This document shows positions 33,039-44,025 of a stretch of 64,000 bases of DNA, piece after piece (the stretch's first letter is position 1; each line of letters opens with the position of its first letter). The DNA is taken from contig OX336345.1 in the NCBI GenBank assembly GCA_946902875.1, positions 16,337,395 to 16,401,394 on the forward strand, read 5' to 3'. Below the pieces are notes generated by a model. The model worked only from the letters and a program-made list of their open reading frames with translations, searched no databases and was not told the DNA's origin. The stretch is from Nematopogon swammerdamellus. Its lineage: Eukaryota; Arthropoda; Insecta; Lepidoptera; Adelidae. The position numbers and the translations under genes are program-made.

Positions 33039-33400
33039 CTAGCTTTTGCCCGCTGCTTCGCTCGCGTGAAATTCGTATTAAAAAATAAGAAAGTAAACCC
33101 GTTACTGTACCTTTATTTCGGCTGGCGGAACAATTCGGTTTGTATGAGAGTCACATCTTAGCGTAACCGGAACTGAATTTTATTAGCCTAGCCTATCCTG
33201 TGTCACGTACAGTTGAATGTGCTTGTACTAAGTTTTATCGAATTCGGATGATCGGTTTAAGAGTTATGGAGCAACAAACATACATCCAGAAAATATTTCT
33301 AAAAATAGTCAATTTAGCTTTAGATCATGGAGTCTACAAACGCAATATCTCATAAAACAAAGTAACTTACTCCATCCATGACCATCCCTTACAGATTTAT
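33039..33400 (-). repeat. Helitron-like dispersed repeat, copy with CTAG end
   Basis: The minus-strand 3' end reads gcgagcgaagcagcgggcaa aagCTAG then T, the same terminus as at 22137-22140 and 44022-44025. The remaining 340 bp align with 24747-25090. Non-coding. Confidence 0.75.
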
Positions 33401-34331
33401 ATATATATATTATATATTTTTATTGATAGTAGTAAGGGAATCAGGATCTTGAATGAATCTGCGAATAAGAAGCAATTGTGTGTTTCCAAAATTTCAATCA
33501 AAATTGTGGCCTGCCGCGTCCGTCGTGTCACGATTTGCATGCGTCCGCCACGTGCATCCCTACGTGCAGCCACAATCCGCGTGCGTGCGTCCAGCGGTTG
33601 TCCGCGTCCGTGACATCACTTGTCATCCATTGTGCACACGGTAAACAATTTGAATATGTCGATGCGCCGCGCGCCGCCGCGCCGCCCGCCGCGGCGACAC
33701 CTCCTGGCTGCACTACACAATCGGCGATGATCGTTGATCGTGTGATCGTCGAGTAATCGTGCGTAATCGGCGCGATCATTGTACAAGCATCCACAAGATC
33801 GTCTGCAGTAGTTGTCGAACGGCAAGCGTACAAGATGGACGTGGAATGTGTTGCTGCTGCAACCATTTATTTAATGGCGGTATACAACCATTACGTCAAC
33901 GTGCTCCAACGATAAGTTGTGAATTTTTTTTTTTACAAAAAATGAAAAAAAAATCTTCATTAGACCACGCAGTAGCCATATTTCAATCTACGTAATTAAA
34001 TATTTAGCGCTAATTTAAGCACGCACGTCTGCAACACTCCACTGTCGACGTCGAATGAATGATCGGCGATCGTGTGGGCAGCTCAACGCAACGCGCGGCG
34101 ATTCCCTTTGATGCGTGCCCGAAAAATCGACAAATCACGGATATCGTGCTCGCTCGTAATCGTCTGTAATCGCCGATTGTGTAGTGCAGCCATCCCGTAC
34201 ACGCTCCCGTATCTTTCGTAGATTCCGGCGCGGTTCATCCGGCTTAAATACAATACTTACTGGTCATATACTTATATATATAACTAAGGTCCGACCGGAC
34301 AAATACGTGCTTAAGCTCCCGTGTGCGTGCG
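33401..34331. other. Intergenic; CG- and GATCG-rich
   Basis: Dense cgtgcgtgcg and gatcgt words, open frames in several phases on both strands, none recognisable. Confidence 0.35.
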
Positions 34332-34712
34332 CAGGGCCGTCTTTAATCTATTGGAGGCCCTGGGCACTTTAAGATAATGGGGCCCCTATGACTATGACAG
34401 GACAGACAGAGGATTATTTTATTAACGACAGGCAAAAGGAGTAAGTAATCAAAATTCTAGATTTATTCAAATGGAATTTTTTTATTATTTCTTTCTCACA
34501 TTGTACCCGGAAATTTAAATTATTTAAATTAAATATGAAATATATAGGTACTCTGATTTATTGGAAAGTAGAAATTACGGTTATGGGGCTAAATAAATGA
34601 GTTGTAAGTATAAAGACAAACAGATAAATATATTCATTGGTAACTAGGGGCCCTCGTAAATCGCGGGGCCCTGGGCACTTGCCCAGAGTGCCCAATGGGA
34701 AAGAGGGGCCCG
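34332..34712. mobile_element. Non-autonomous hAT-like element with 8-bp duplication
   Basis: The left end CAGGGCCGTCTTTAATC and the complement of the right end CGGGCCCCTCTTTCCC are similar. The sequence tgcgtgcg is repeated exactly at 34324-34331 and 34713-34720, though inside a gtgc simple repeat, which weakens it. ggggccc words lie near both ends; no coding. Confidence 0.7.
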
Positions 34713-34720
34713 TGCGTGCG

Positions 34721-37244
34721 TGCGACTCCGCGCTAAATCAGTGAATATAAACACATTCTTCGATCAATGACGGTGGCAGTTGAATTTGCGGTCGCTGCTG
34801 CTGGCTGGCACGCAAACCTAAAGTTCAAATCTGTTATAAGTTATTATAACAGAAAGATATATGCACGCACGAGAAATGGCGCGAAACTACAAACAAGGGC
34901 GCTGTTATAACTTAGAGAGGATAGAACTTGTGGACTACAACGGTTGGAACCGAACTGACACTCTTGGTATTATATCCACACGGTTATTGATGATAATATT
35001 TTTTCTAAAATAAATATGTGCACTGACGGGTTTGAAGCATGACAATTAAACATTTGACCATGCTCTACCAGTGGCTCTACCTACCGTACCAGCAATGATT
35101 CATGATATGATACCCCAAAAATAAAACATAAATAAATAATCCTCCATGTATTGTGGTTGGTTCGAACACATACCTACCTACATTTCTCGGCGTACGAACA
35201 TATAACACTGAAATGACGTTATTCTAGCTCCTGTCTATAAAGCAGTTTCTTTATAGAGCAGAACCCTATTACCACTCCAGCTTCAACCTCGCTCCAATTG
35301 CAGAAGGCGCGAGCTGTCACCTCGGGCGAGAGAATGATATTTGGCGCGCTTCTCCAATGTTGCCGCCTCACAGCTTATCCCGTTCGTATTGCGCCCGACG
35401 ACGACGACGCCACCTCCTACGAGACTACCTCCCGCGTCGCAAACGCAATATTACTGCATTCCAATTTCAAACCGACGACGACGAAGGCAAGGCGATTTCA
35501 TTTATAACTTAGCATTCCTTTTTTAAAACGTTGAATTGTCAGTTGTGAAAATTGGCGAAAGTGCCAATATTGAAAAATTCTTTTTTCTATATCCGCGAAA
35601 TGTGAAGGCAATGTTTCTCTCCGACGACGGTAAGTTTGTACAAACTTTGATTCAGTTCTGATGCACGAACGGGCAGCCGTCGAGCTTATAAGTTTCACAA
35701 TCCCTTGCAACTGGCGAGGAGCTCCACCTCTCTCCAGAAGTTCACAGCGACCCGAGTACTGGGGCCGGGGAGCGATGTCCAACAAACTTGTTCGAAAATA
35801 AATAATTCAACATCAGCGCCCTCAGCCTTCAGTTGTCTTCCATGTAATATCTGTCAGCGATGTTGGCGCCGCCCCTCCGCCGCGCCGCCGGCAGGCAACA
35901 ACACAGGCGCGAAGGGGGAACAAGTACTGAGAGTCAGAAGACCTAGAGGGATCATAATAAACGTCATAGAGTTGAGCCTAACGCAATTTAGATATTGGTG
36001 TCAGAAATTCTCAACCCACCCGCTATCTAGCTTTGTGATTGTGTGCGATTTCTCCCTCCCTACTTTTTAAAATTTTATTTTTATGGACGACATGCACGGG
36101 TGGCCGTGCCCAAAAGTTCAAAAGAAGATTAGTGACAGCCAATATCACCACTCCATCGAAATCACGCTCAGGGAGGCGCCATGCCAGCTACAAGGCGGAC
36201 AAAAGGTCGTTGTCTAATTTATTAATACGCCTTTTGAAGATTCCCAGATTATAGTCGTGCAATATGCAATTTAGGGATTGTGCGCGCGCGCGTGTGTGTG
36301 TGGATGTGTATTTGTATGTGTGTGTGTGCTTGTCATGGTGGAGAGCACTAAATCAGCATTACCTACATTTCACCACCGGTGGTGGCAGACATTTACCTAT
36401 CGGTAAAAGTGAAATTATTTCATACAGTTGACAGGAGTTAACCGGCAGAGCCATAGACGTATATTATTTCTCTATGGGCAGAGCTGTACATAAACAGTTA
36501 GATTATCTAACTGATACATATACCTAACTTAGATATATATATGTATCAGCAAAGAGGATGCAACTTCATTCACAGAACGAACTAGACGCTTATGCTATCT
36601 ATATTTTTTTTCACGTTATTTGACCATAAGAGCAAATGTACAAACGCGCACACTCCCTCTGCGACTTCTTTTATCTGTAGGAACCGAGACAACAACGGAC
36701 TTGGGACAGACCAACCCCGGGGTCTGTCAAAGAGTGTTGGCGAATGGAGAACTTCTCGAGCCCCTGAGGAAATTAAGTAAAAATGTTCACTGGAATTTCT
36801 TTAAAAACTTGTTGCATGTCATATTCATATTGTAGAGCTGTGAGGTGGAAGGTGAAGCGGTGTCGTGTCCTCTGGTTCCACGTGTAGCTGCAGCTGATGT
36901 TGTATGGGCGAGTGCCCGGTTGTTCTGCCAAGCGATCTGTATTTATGCGAGGCGTATTTGATATTTCAGCAATGTGTTATGTGGCGTATGGAATTCTTAA
37001 TTAGCCGTTATTTGCCACCTGTTGGTGTGCTAGTGAATCTTTCTGTTTCTTCGTCGCGAAGCGATGTAGGTTATTATCGATCTTTATTATTCAGTTGTGG
37101 GATAGGTGTCGCTATCACCACAATATTATCTTGCTACTTCAACTGCAATGATTTTGTACATACATAATATCTGCATTTGTGCCTTCGTAAGCTTCAAATT
37201 AAATAGGAAGGTTATTTGCTTACTTTAGCGTAATATATTTATTT
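34721..37244. other. Intergenic, no gene recognised
   Basis: Contains a GT/GC microsatellite at 36281-36330. Open frames at 35298-36254 on both strands have no domains or convincing splice partners. Confidence 0.3.
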
Positions 37245-37586
37245 TTAGGGTTCTGTATCGATACGGAAGCCTATTACTAAGCCTACGCCGTCTGTCTGTC
37301 TGTCTGTCTGTCTGACCGTCCGTCCTAGGGCGTAATAGGTAGTAGGCGTATTGAACCGTAATAGGTAGCCGGTTGAAATTTTCACAGAATATGTGTTATT
37401 ATGGCGGATGTGTCAACAAATAATAAAAAAAAACAAAAAGTAAAAAGTTAAGGGATGTCCCCGCACAAGAAACGTGCTAAGAATATATTAGCACATATTC
37501 ACGCCACATAAATTTATATTTTGCATTATAGAAAGACAAAATATAGAATAATGTGGTTTTTTGACAGGTATGGTATAGGTATGGTG

Positions 37587-38756
37587 CAGTGGCGACTCCT
37601 GGTCCTGAATATTGGGTTGGCTCTGGCTAAGGAATTTCTTTTTCATAATTTCATAACTTAGGTACCTACGCGTTAATTTATTTCTACAACAATGAGTTCA
37701 AAAACTGAAAGACGATTACGATAGGTATAGATAGTTTATAATATTTAGTTTAAATGATTTATTTTTCTCACTTACGATTTTTTTGTCTGTAGATAATATG
37801 TACCTACATAATTTGTGTCAAAGCAGTCGAGTTGCAGCCGACAACAGCGACGTACCCTCTGGCACGCACGACGATGACGAGACAGGCATACAAGCTTGAT
37901 TGTTACATTTTATTTGTACATGAAGTCCACTCTTAGTTCCACAGACAAGAAATTTTCGATAACTCGATCGTGAAAATCTTCTTTCTTCATCAATTTTGTT
38001 AGGAACTCCTTTTCCACAGATAAAAGTGCCAAATTACTGAGTCTCTCTTGTCCTTGAGTGCTCCGTAGATAGCTCGGTAGGAGTTTACCATTATAATTAC
38101 CAATAAATCACTTTAAATTTAACAACACTGCACAGGATTCATCCATACAAAGTCCATACCTACATAACGGAATATATGAGCTATCAACTCGCGAGCCAAT
38201 GCGCACACACACGCGCACACAACACACCTAGCCTAGCTCGCTATAATAGTCGCATCGCATCGCACGTCGCACAGCACAAGAATACTCGTCGTGTGGTCGC
38301 AGTGCGCACACACCCACACACGCAACACACACACACACCTAGCTCGCTCGCTAGTCGCTCTACTCGCTACCGCGTCACTAAATGCACTCCCCACTGCGCC
38401 AACTCGAAAGGCTGAGCAGCGGGTCCGCGCGGGACGGGGGGGACATTCGGCCGCTTCCGCCTTGTATGGAATACGATGGCGCTTCAAAATGTAGCCAACC
38501 GGCCAATGAATGCCTTGATGTGTCGTCATTCGTCGTCGCCCGCGTTTGAGGCGCGCGAAATTTCAAATTATGTAACGGGTACGGGATTGACGTTTTATCT
38601 TATTAATCGTGGGTTATATTATGTATGATATAAATACTAATATAACTCCGATATTTTTTCACATTTATTTTAGCTTCATACTTCTGTATTAATGGTGTCA
38701 TTCATTTTATTTGGTTTGGCGGCGCCAACCTCGCCAACTGAAAGGAGTCGCCGCTG
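37587..38756 (-). mobile_element. 1.17-kb hAT transposon relic
   Basis: The left end CAGTGGCGACTCC and the complement of the right end CAGCGGCGACTCC form a 13-bp inverted repeat with one mismatch. Flanks gtatggtg and gatggtgt share atggtg but are not exact 8-mers. The interior keeps a minus-strand hATC segment and CA-rich DNA (38200-38340). Confidence 0.82.
37930..38078 (-). pseudogene. hATC dimerisation domain remnant
   Basis: The minus strand reads SYLRSTQGQERLSNLALLSV, then EKEFLTKLMKKEDFHDRVIE and NFLSVEL. LRST..QERLS.LAL.S.E is the hATC core of ZMYM-type hAT transposases. About 50 residues remain; the catalytic core has been deleted. Confidence 0.88.
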
Positions 38757-39217
38757 GATGGTGTGCTATAGCGGATCTACGGAACCCTCCGTGCGCGAGT
38801 AAAACTCGCACTTGGCCGATTTTTTTAACCTACCACGGCGAATCCAAGTAGTGTTTATGTATCTCTAATATTTTTTTAGATAAAATTTGGCAATTGGTTT
38901 TTTATTTTAAATTTATAATCATAGATAATAGTAGTTAGCTATAGCACTTTTATCAGTAGCGATTTGCTTGCGAATCTAGATTTGCCATCACTCAGGGAAC
39001 TAGATTAGTGTACTATTGTTAGTCTAGCTCTCGCCGCTTCTCCGGTTTGATTTCAATTCTGTTTGCGCTTCCAACAACGCCTTCGCAGATCGGCGGGGAG
39101 TTGCGGCGCTAGACGTGTTCGTACCACAGAGTTCGTACCTATATGAGATCTAGGCTACATTATGCAAAGAACAGGAAAATAACTGTTACTTTGATTTTTT
39201 TAGAGGGTGAAATCAGC

Positions 39218-39540
39218 GTCGATGCCTTGGTGGTGCGAAACACAAACCCGGGCGCGGTCTGAACTTGAATGGGTGACCGTTCGACCGTTGATGCTGACAG
39301 TTGTTCGGATTCCACGTGACGCTGTAGGTCCTTTCACTTATCTTACTAGGTGGTAGAGTTTGGGCCGGCCAGATTTCTAACTCCGTAATTAATGAAATCG
39401 TCGAAGCGGCTATATAAATATTCGTTCGTGTTTTCTGTCCACTTCAGTGTAGCTGGCACGGCCAAAGGTAAACACAGACACGGCAACTAGGTCACCCAGG
39501 TAAGTTCACCGAGGTGTTACAGGTTTCATAAAAGAAACCA
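39218..39540 (+). mobile_element. 5S rRNA-derived SINE, diverged copy
   Basis: gcggtctgaacttgaatggg tgaccgt is a mutated 5S internal-promoter match. It is followed by gttcggattccacgtgacgctgtagg, a diverged body A and caggtttcataaaag. Older than the copy at 3126. Confidence 0.8.
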
Positions 39541-39673
39541 ACGTGCCCCTCCACGTGCGGACTGGCATGTTAGCCAATTTGTGATATTACTGCACCCCGC
39601 TAATTTTACGGATTACTCTTGGCAATACCGGCTCACTCAAGTTCATATCTACTACACGGACTATTTCTAAGTA

Positions 39674-39780
39674 CAAACAGCTCGCTTCTGGAATAATCTA
39701 CCCGTGCATTTACGCTCCTCTACGTATATGAATGTATTTAAGAAAAAATTTAATAATCTTTTCCTGGCCTTACTGAAGTA
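39674..39780 (+). pseudogene. LINE RT C-terminal tail
   Basis: Reads QTARFWNNLPVHLRSS then MNVFKKKFNNLFLALLK and a stop. RFWN.LP.HLR...VFKK is the usual end of Jockey/CR1-like RT proteins. Nothing upstream keeps the frame. Confidence 0.65.
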
Positions 39781-41055
39781 ATTACATTTATATTGCATAC
39801 ATATCTTAACTCCCCTCGTCTTTCTCTCTAGTCATTCATTTGATTATGTTGTTCAGGATAGGCTTTAAAAACTTCAGGAATAGAAAGTACTCATTATTAG
39901 AAGAAAAAAATCACTATCACTCAAATCGAAATTCCGTATTATTTTTTTTCATACAAACAATTTAAATTGTAATAACTCGCTGGACAGTGAGATTTGACAA
40001 CAGTGCTGTCTAGGTCTAGGGAGTGCAATGACCCAATCCAATCCCCTTTTTATTTTGATGTCATTCAAATGTAAGTGTTTGGGATTTAGGTACCTAAATG
40101 CAGTTCAACTCTATTAGTTCAGCATGCAAGTTACTTAGTCATTTTATTTTTATTTAATAAAGACGGACGTTAACCGTCCACCAAATCTCGATGAAACGAT
40201 TTTCAACAAAAAGAACTATACCGAATCTGGGAAAAAGTTTCACAGCTTTTCGTTTTCAAATATGAACCCCTTTCGAACCCTGAAGTTACGAAACCCTATC
40301 CTGAAACACCCATAATATGTAAGTATATTATCTACATTCACGCATATATCGTTTGTAGTATCATATTTCTTTGCTGTTTAATACATTGCCACAAAATATT
40401 CTTGTTCGCCTGCATGTACTTCTCACACATACCAAAGATTATTTTGAATAGAATGCTTCACGGCATTAAGCTCGCCTATTGTGCCTAATTTGTATAAATT
40501 GGTGTTCAATAAACAATATATATATTCATAAACTATTCAAACTAGCGTAGTCAACCGCAAAGCTCAACGGCACACAGTCGCCAAGTCTAAATGTGCCTTT
40601 AGCACGCAGTGTGTGTGTAATTCCTTTCTGGCAACCCTGTGCAGACAACCCTGTGGATCGACATCTAAATTGCCGGCGACAGCGAAGCCGCGATAGTGAG
40701 CTACAGAACTACCCGCACAAAGGAGGTGATTACTTTGTGAGAATTCACTCAGTTGGTACATATATTTGTGGGCTCCCACGCATATATTTAGTTAGCGACA
40801 CGTCCATATGTATTTATTATTTTCGGAAAGCTGAACTCGAGGCTCCGCTCGCGGTGAATCGTACTTGGTAACATATAAGAAGAAGAAGCTAAATAAAATA
40901 CGATACAAACAACAATTTCACTCTCAAACTTCATAACCTGAAAGAACGTTTTTGTCTTTTATCTTATGTCATACAAAAAATACGACGAAGAAATAAGGTG
41001 TAATTATTATAAAATTCATATGCATACATACATACATAGCTTCATGCCTGTTTAT
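39781..41055. other. Intergenic, no gene recognised
   Basis: AT-rich; frames at 40564-40871 on both strands lack domains. Confidence 0.3.
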
Positions 41056-41475
41056 CAGTGGTGTAGGCAGAGACAACGGATCTCCACGTGTCACGATCCT
41101 GGCACACCTCTGTCGCCTCTTCCACTCTCATAATGTTCTTCATACATTCTCGTCGGTTACGGGTACTAGTTACTACGCACTTGACCCTTTTTGAGCACAT
41201 GCCCGATCTGTACCCTAATCCAACGACATTCCCTAATCACGAGATTTAACCTACTACGCTACGCTCGCTACGCCCCGTGTTCTCCGCATCATTTTGTATG
41301 GAGAAACGAAGTTCGCAAATCCATCACTGAAGGCGCTGCTCCGTTTCTCCATAAAAAATGATGCGAAGAACACGACGAAGCGTAGCGTAGCGTAGTAGGT
41401 TAAAACCAGCGATTTGTTTAAAACTCGTGTTACGTGCGTCTAGGGCGACCCTTCCCGACTCTTCCACTCATATAA
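41056..41475 (-). pseudogene. LINE RT C-terminal fragment interrupted by a MITE
   Basis: The minus strand encodes [11 protein letters not shown] (near 41430-41470) and, after an interruption, SKRVK-like sequence, [16 protein letters not shown] and a stop-proximal tail. It matches the LINE end at 18085-18400. The MITE at 41250-41399, together with flanking unrelated bases, breaks it. Confidence 0.75.
41250..41399. mobile_element. piggyBac-like MITE (150 bp)
   Basis: The terminal repeat CCTACTACGCTACGC and its exact complement bound 150 bp. TTAA flanks both ends (41246-41249 and 41400-41403). A TTAA target with CC-starting ends is the piggyBac signature. Inner arms tttctccat...atggagaaac also fold. 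No coding. Confidence 0.85.
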
Positions 41476-42035
41476 TTATAAATAATATAATTAAACACAT
41501 CCTTTGTATTTAATTTATTTCAAGTTATTTAAGTTGCGCGCAGATATTAATTGAATCAAATAAGTAGGTAATATTTTATTAATTTAGTTAGAAGGTAATT
41601 TAATTTGGGCGGCCCTCTTGAGGTTCATATGAAACTCTACCAAATCCTCGACGCAAACTAAGTCCGCTCTCGGCGGGTTCTTCAAAAGCTAGTTTCAAGC
41701 TTTAGGCTTACATCATGTTCATTTCAATGCTAGGGCGGGGCACCTACGACCTACATACAGGATCGCATAAAATTGAATATTTAAAGGAGGCCCTACAAAC
41801 GGGTTTTAGCGCTTAACCCTATGCGCAATTTCTAATTTAAGTCCACGCCCCCTGACTCGTCCGGAGGCACAGACGCTATCTCCGCTTACCCTTTGTCTGG
41901 TCCTCCACGTTTAATAAGTCGGAAATGGCCGCCAGAGGGCGCACACTTGTACTCTTACTCCAAGCTCTTCGCGTTCAAGACATACGTGAGAGCGATGAAT
42001 GGAAAGATAATGTATTATAGAATCAAATTACTGTA
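41476..42035. other. Intergenic
   Basis: Nothing recognised. Confidence 0.3.
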
Positions 42036-42320
42036 ATGTGTGGGGCTGGTACTTAAAAAGAATAGCCCCACTGCATCTCATGCCCATGTATCCCCATGCA
42101 TGTCTTAATAGGCGACTAAGGGATAAGGACGAGATGCCGTTCTAAAGGGCGACAGACTAGCCACCTCTCACCTTGGCACAGTTGTTTCAACGAGTTATGC
42201 ATTAGTTGGGTCTTCGTGCCTTACTTGATGCTCGATAGTTATCTTGTTGATAGTTCTTGCAGCACAACACCGATTACTCTGCTTACCCCGATAGTCGGGA
42301 TACAGCGTGTGGCATGTATG
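42036..42320 (+). mobile_element. SINE-like element, head X + body B
   Basis: Starts tgtggggctggtacttaaaa agaatagccccactg, then ggcgactaagggataagg, body B, and ends accgattactctgcttaccc cgatagtcggga plus a (catg/tatg)n tail. Confidence 0.82.
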
Positions 42321-43596
42321 TATGTACCTATGTATGTAGAATCGAATTGAGAACGTTCAACTTTTGCTTATTAGCCTGCGTTGAAGTTGTAAACACTCAT
42401 ATTAATGGCTTGTTGGTAGCTAATTTGACAGTCTAACTGTTACAAATTTTCATCTCTCATGCTGCTTTCATCCTACCGATCTTCGGGGTACCCTCATCAT
42501 AATTTTCTTGTTACTTTACAGAACTAACAATTTTGGTACACCTAAAAGCTACCTAAATTTATTCATACTAGTAAACATATGTGTTGTTAATGCATAGATA
42601 CTCGTTTATTCAAGAATAACACAATATTTACCAAACATTTACAATTTGACCTAAAATTAAGCAATTAATTAAAATAAATAAGAAGTAAAAGTAAATAAAT
42701 AAATAAATAAATTATGCCTAAAGAATATAAAATATATATACCTAATTGTTAATTGTTTACAAACAAAATTGTTGCGAGAACACGAAATTCTTCTTGCCTT
42801 TCTAATTAGAAGATTTAATCAGGATAGATGAAGAAAGACCCTTTCCAAATGTCCTCCCTTAAAACATGAACCTGTCTAAATAATACATTGCAAAGTTTTA
42901 ATAAGAAGTTTCACAAAATAAACGAAATAAGCCCTACCTATTTACGTAATTTGATTATTTATGCCTCACGTCTCCGTTTGTGGTTTTATTATAATTTAGA
43001 CTCTAAATGTAGATATTTTCAGATTCCTTCAGAGTTTAGAGAAACTGACTCGAATGTTCGAAGTGTACATCATCTTAATAGAGCTTAACCTTGAGTTCTT
43101 GTTCTGAATGCGTAACAAAAATTAAATTTCTGCTGCTAAAGATTTTGATCACGTTCTTGCTTCGGCTCTTTGTACTTTCTACTCTCGAATGAGTGGGAAT
43201 ATTTGTCTCCAAATTAGCTAAAGTCATTTACAGATCTAAATTATCGTTTTAGTAATGTTTAGTAAGTGATTTTAATGTTATTTTGACTGAATTATCGTTT
43301 CATTTATTTGTTTTGAGAACACTCAATGATGATTATGCATGATGGTCGACAGATGGCCATACTGCATCTTTATAAAGTCGGTTGTAAATAGTTATTTACT
43401 TGGTCCTGAAAATAAGCTACAAATAAGTTCAATTTTATTTTAGTTTTTTAAATTCGTACACACAAAGAGGCACGTAAAGGAGCAATTTACACGTTAAAAC
43501 AAAATACAAATATTCAGTTGCGTTCAGCACCGTATTTTAAAAAGATACATAAGAATAAAGCTAGTGTAGAAATAAAAATAAAGCTAGATAAGCCTC
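42321..43596. other. Intergenic, no gene recognised
   Basis: AT-rich. The 66-codon plus frame at 42888-43088 resembles nothing I know. Confidence 0.3.
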
Positions 43597-43707
43597 CTGT
43601 CAGGCCGACGTGGCATTCACAATCCCCGTGCATCACAGAATATCCATGTGCATCGTTAGACACCTACTTGTAGGTGAAACTATGCCACATGTCGCGCTTT
43701 TCATAAA
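43597..43707 (+). repeat. SINE-like 3' end, copy 2
   Basis: caggccgacgtggcattcac ... gccacatgtcgcgcttttcataaaaaa, shared with 19412-19523 at clear similarity, A-rich end. Confidence 0.65.
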
Positions 43708-43984
43708 AAAGTGTACTGTTTGCGTGTATATGAACTTAGGCACACAATATATTCAGGCAGACATATTCAGAATATTCTAGTTTTGCCTGGCAAAACCTTC
43801 CTTTGTCTACATAAACATCTAAAGCCGTGTTTGGGACAGTGACAAATGAAATATGTAGCTGTCACTACAGTGCGCCAAATGTTTCGTGGCAAATAAAAAT
43901 AATTTCTGTGGAAAGTTATAATTTTGTTATGTTTAGAGCATTACATACTAAGATTTATTGCTGTCTAAGATTCACTTTCTATTC

Positions 43985-44025
43985 TATCCGAATTTCACGC
44001 GAGCGAAGCCGCGGTCAAAAGCTAG
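43985..44025 (+). repeat. Helitron-like 3' end, solo
   Basis: gaatttcacgcgagcgaagc cgcggtcaaaagCTAG followed by T; only the last 40 bp of the family remain. Confidence 0.75.

Larger units (their letters stand above)
37245..38827 (+). repeat. GGGTTCCGTA-type element split by a hAT insertion
   Basis: The left part (37245-37586) opens ttagggttctgtatcgatac and has (GTCT)n; the right part (38757-38827) closes cggaaccctccgtgcgcgag and ctcgcacttggccg. The intervening 1.17 kb is a hAT element. Confidence 0.8.
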
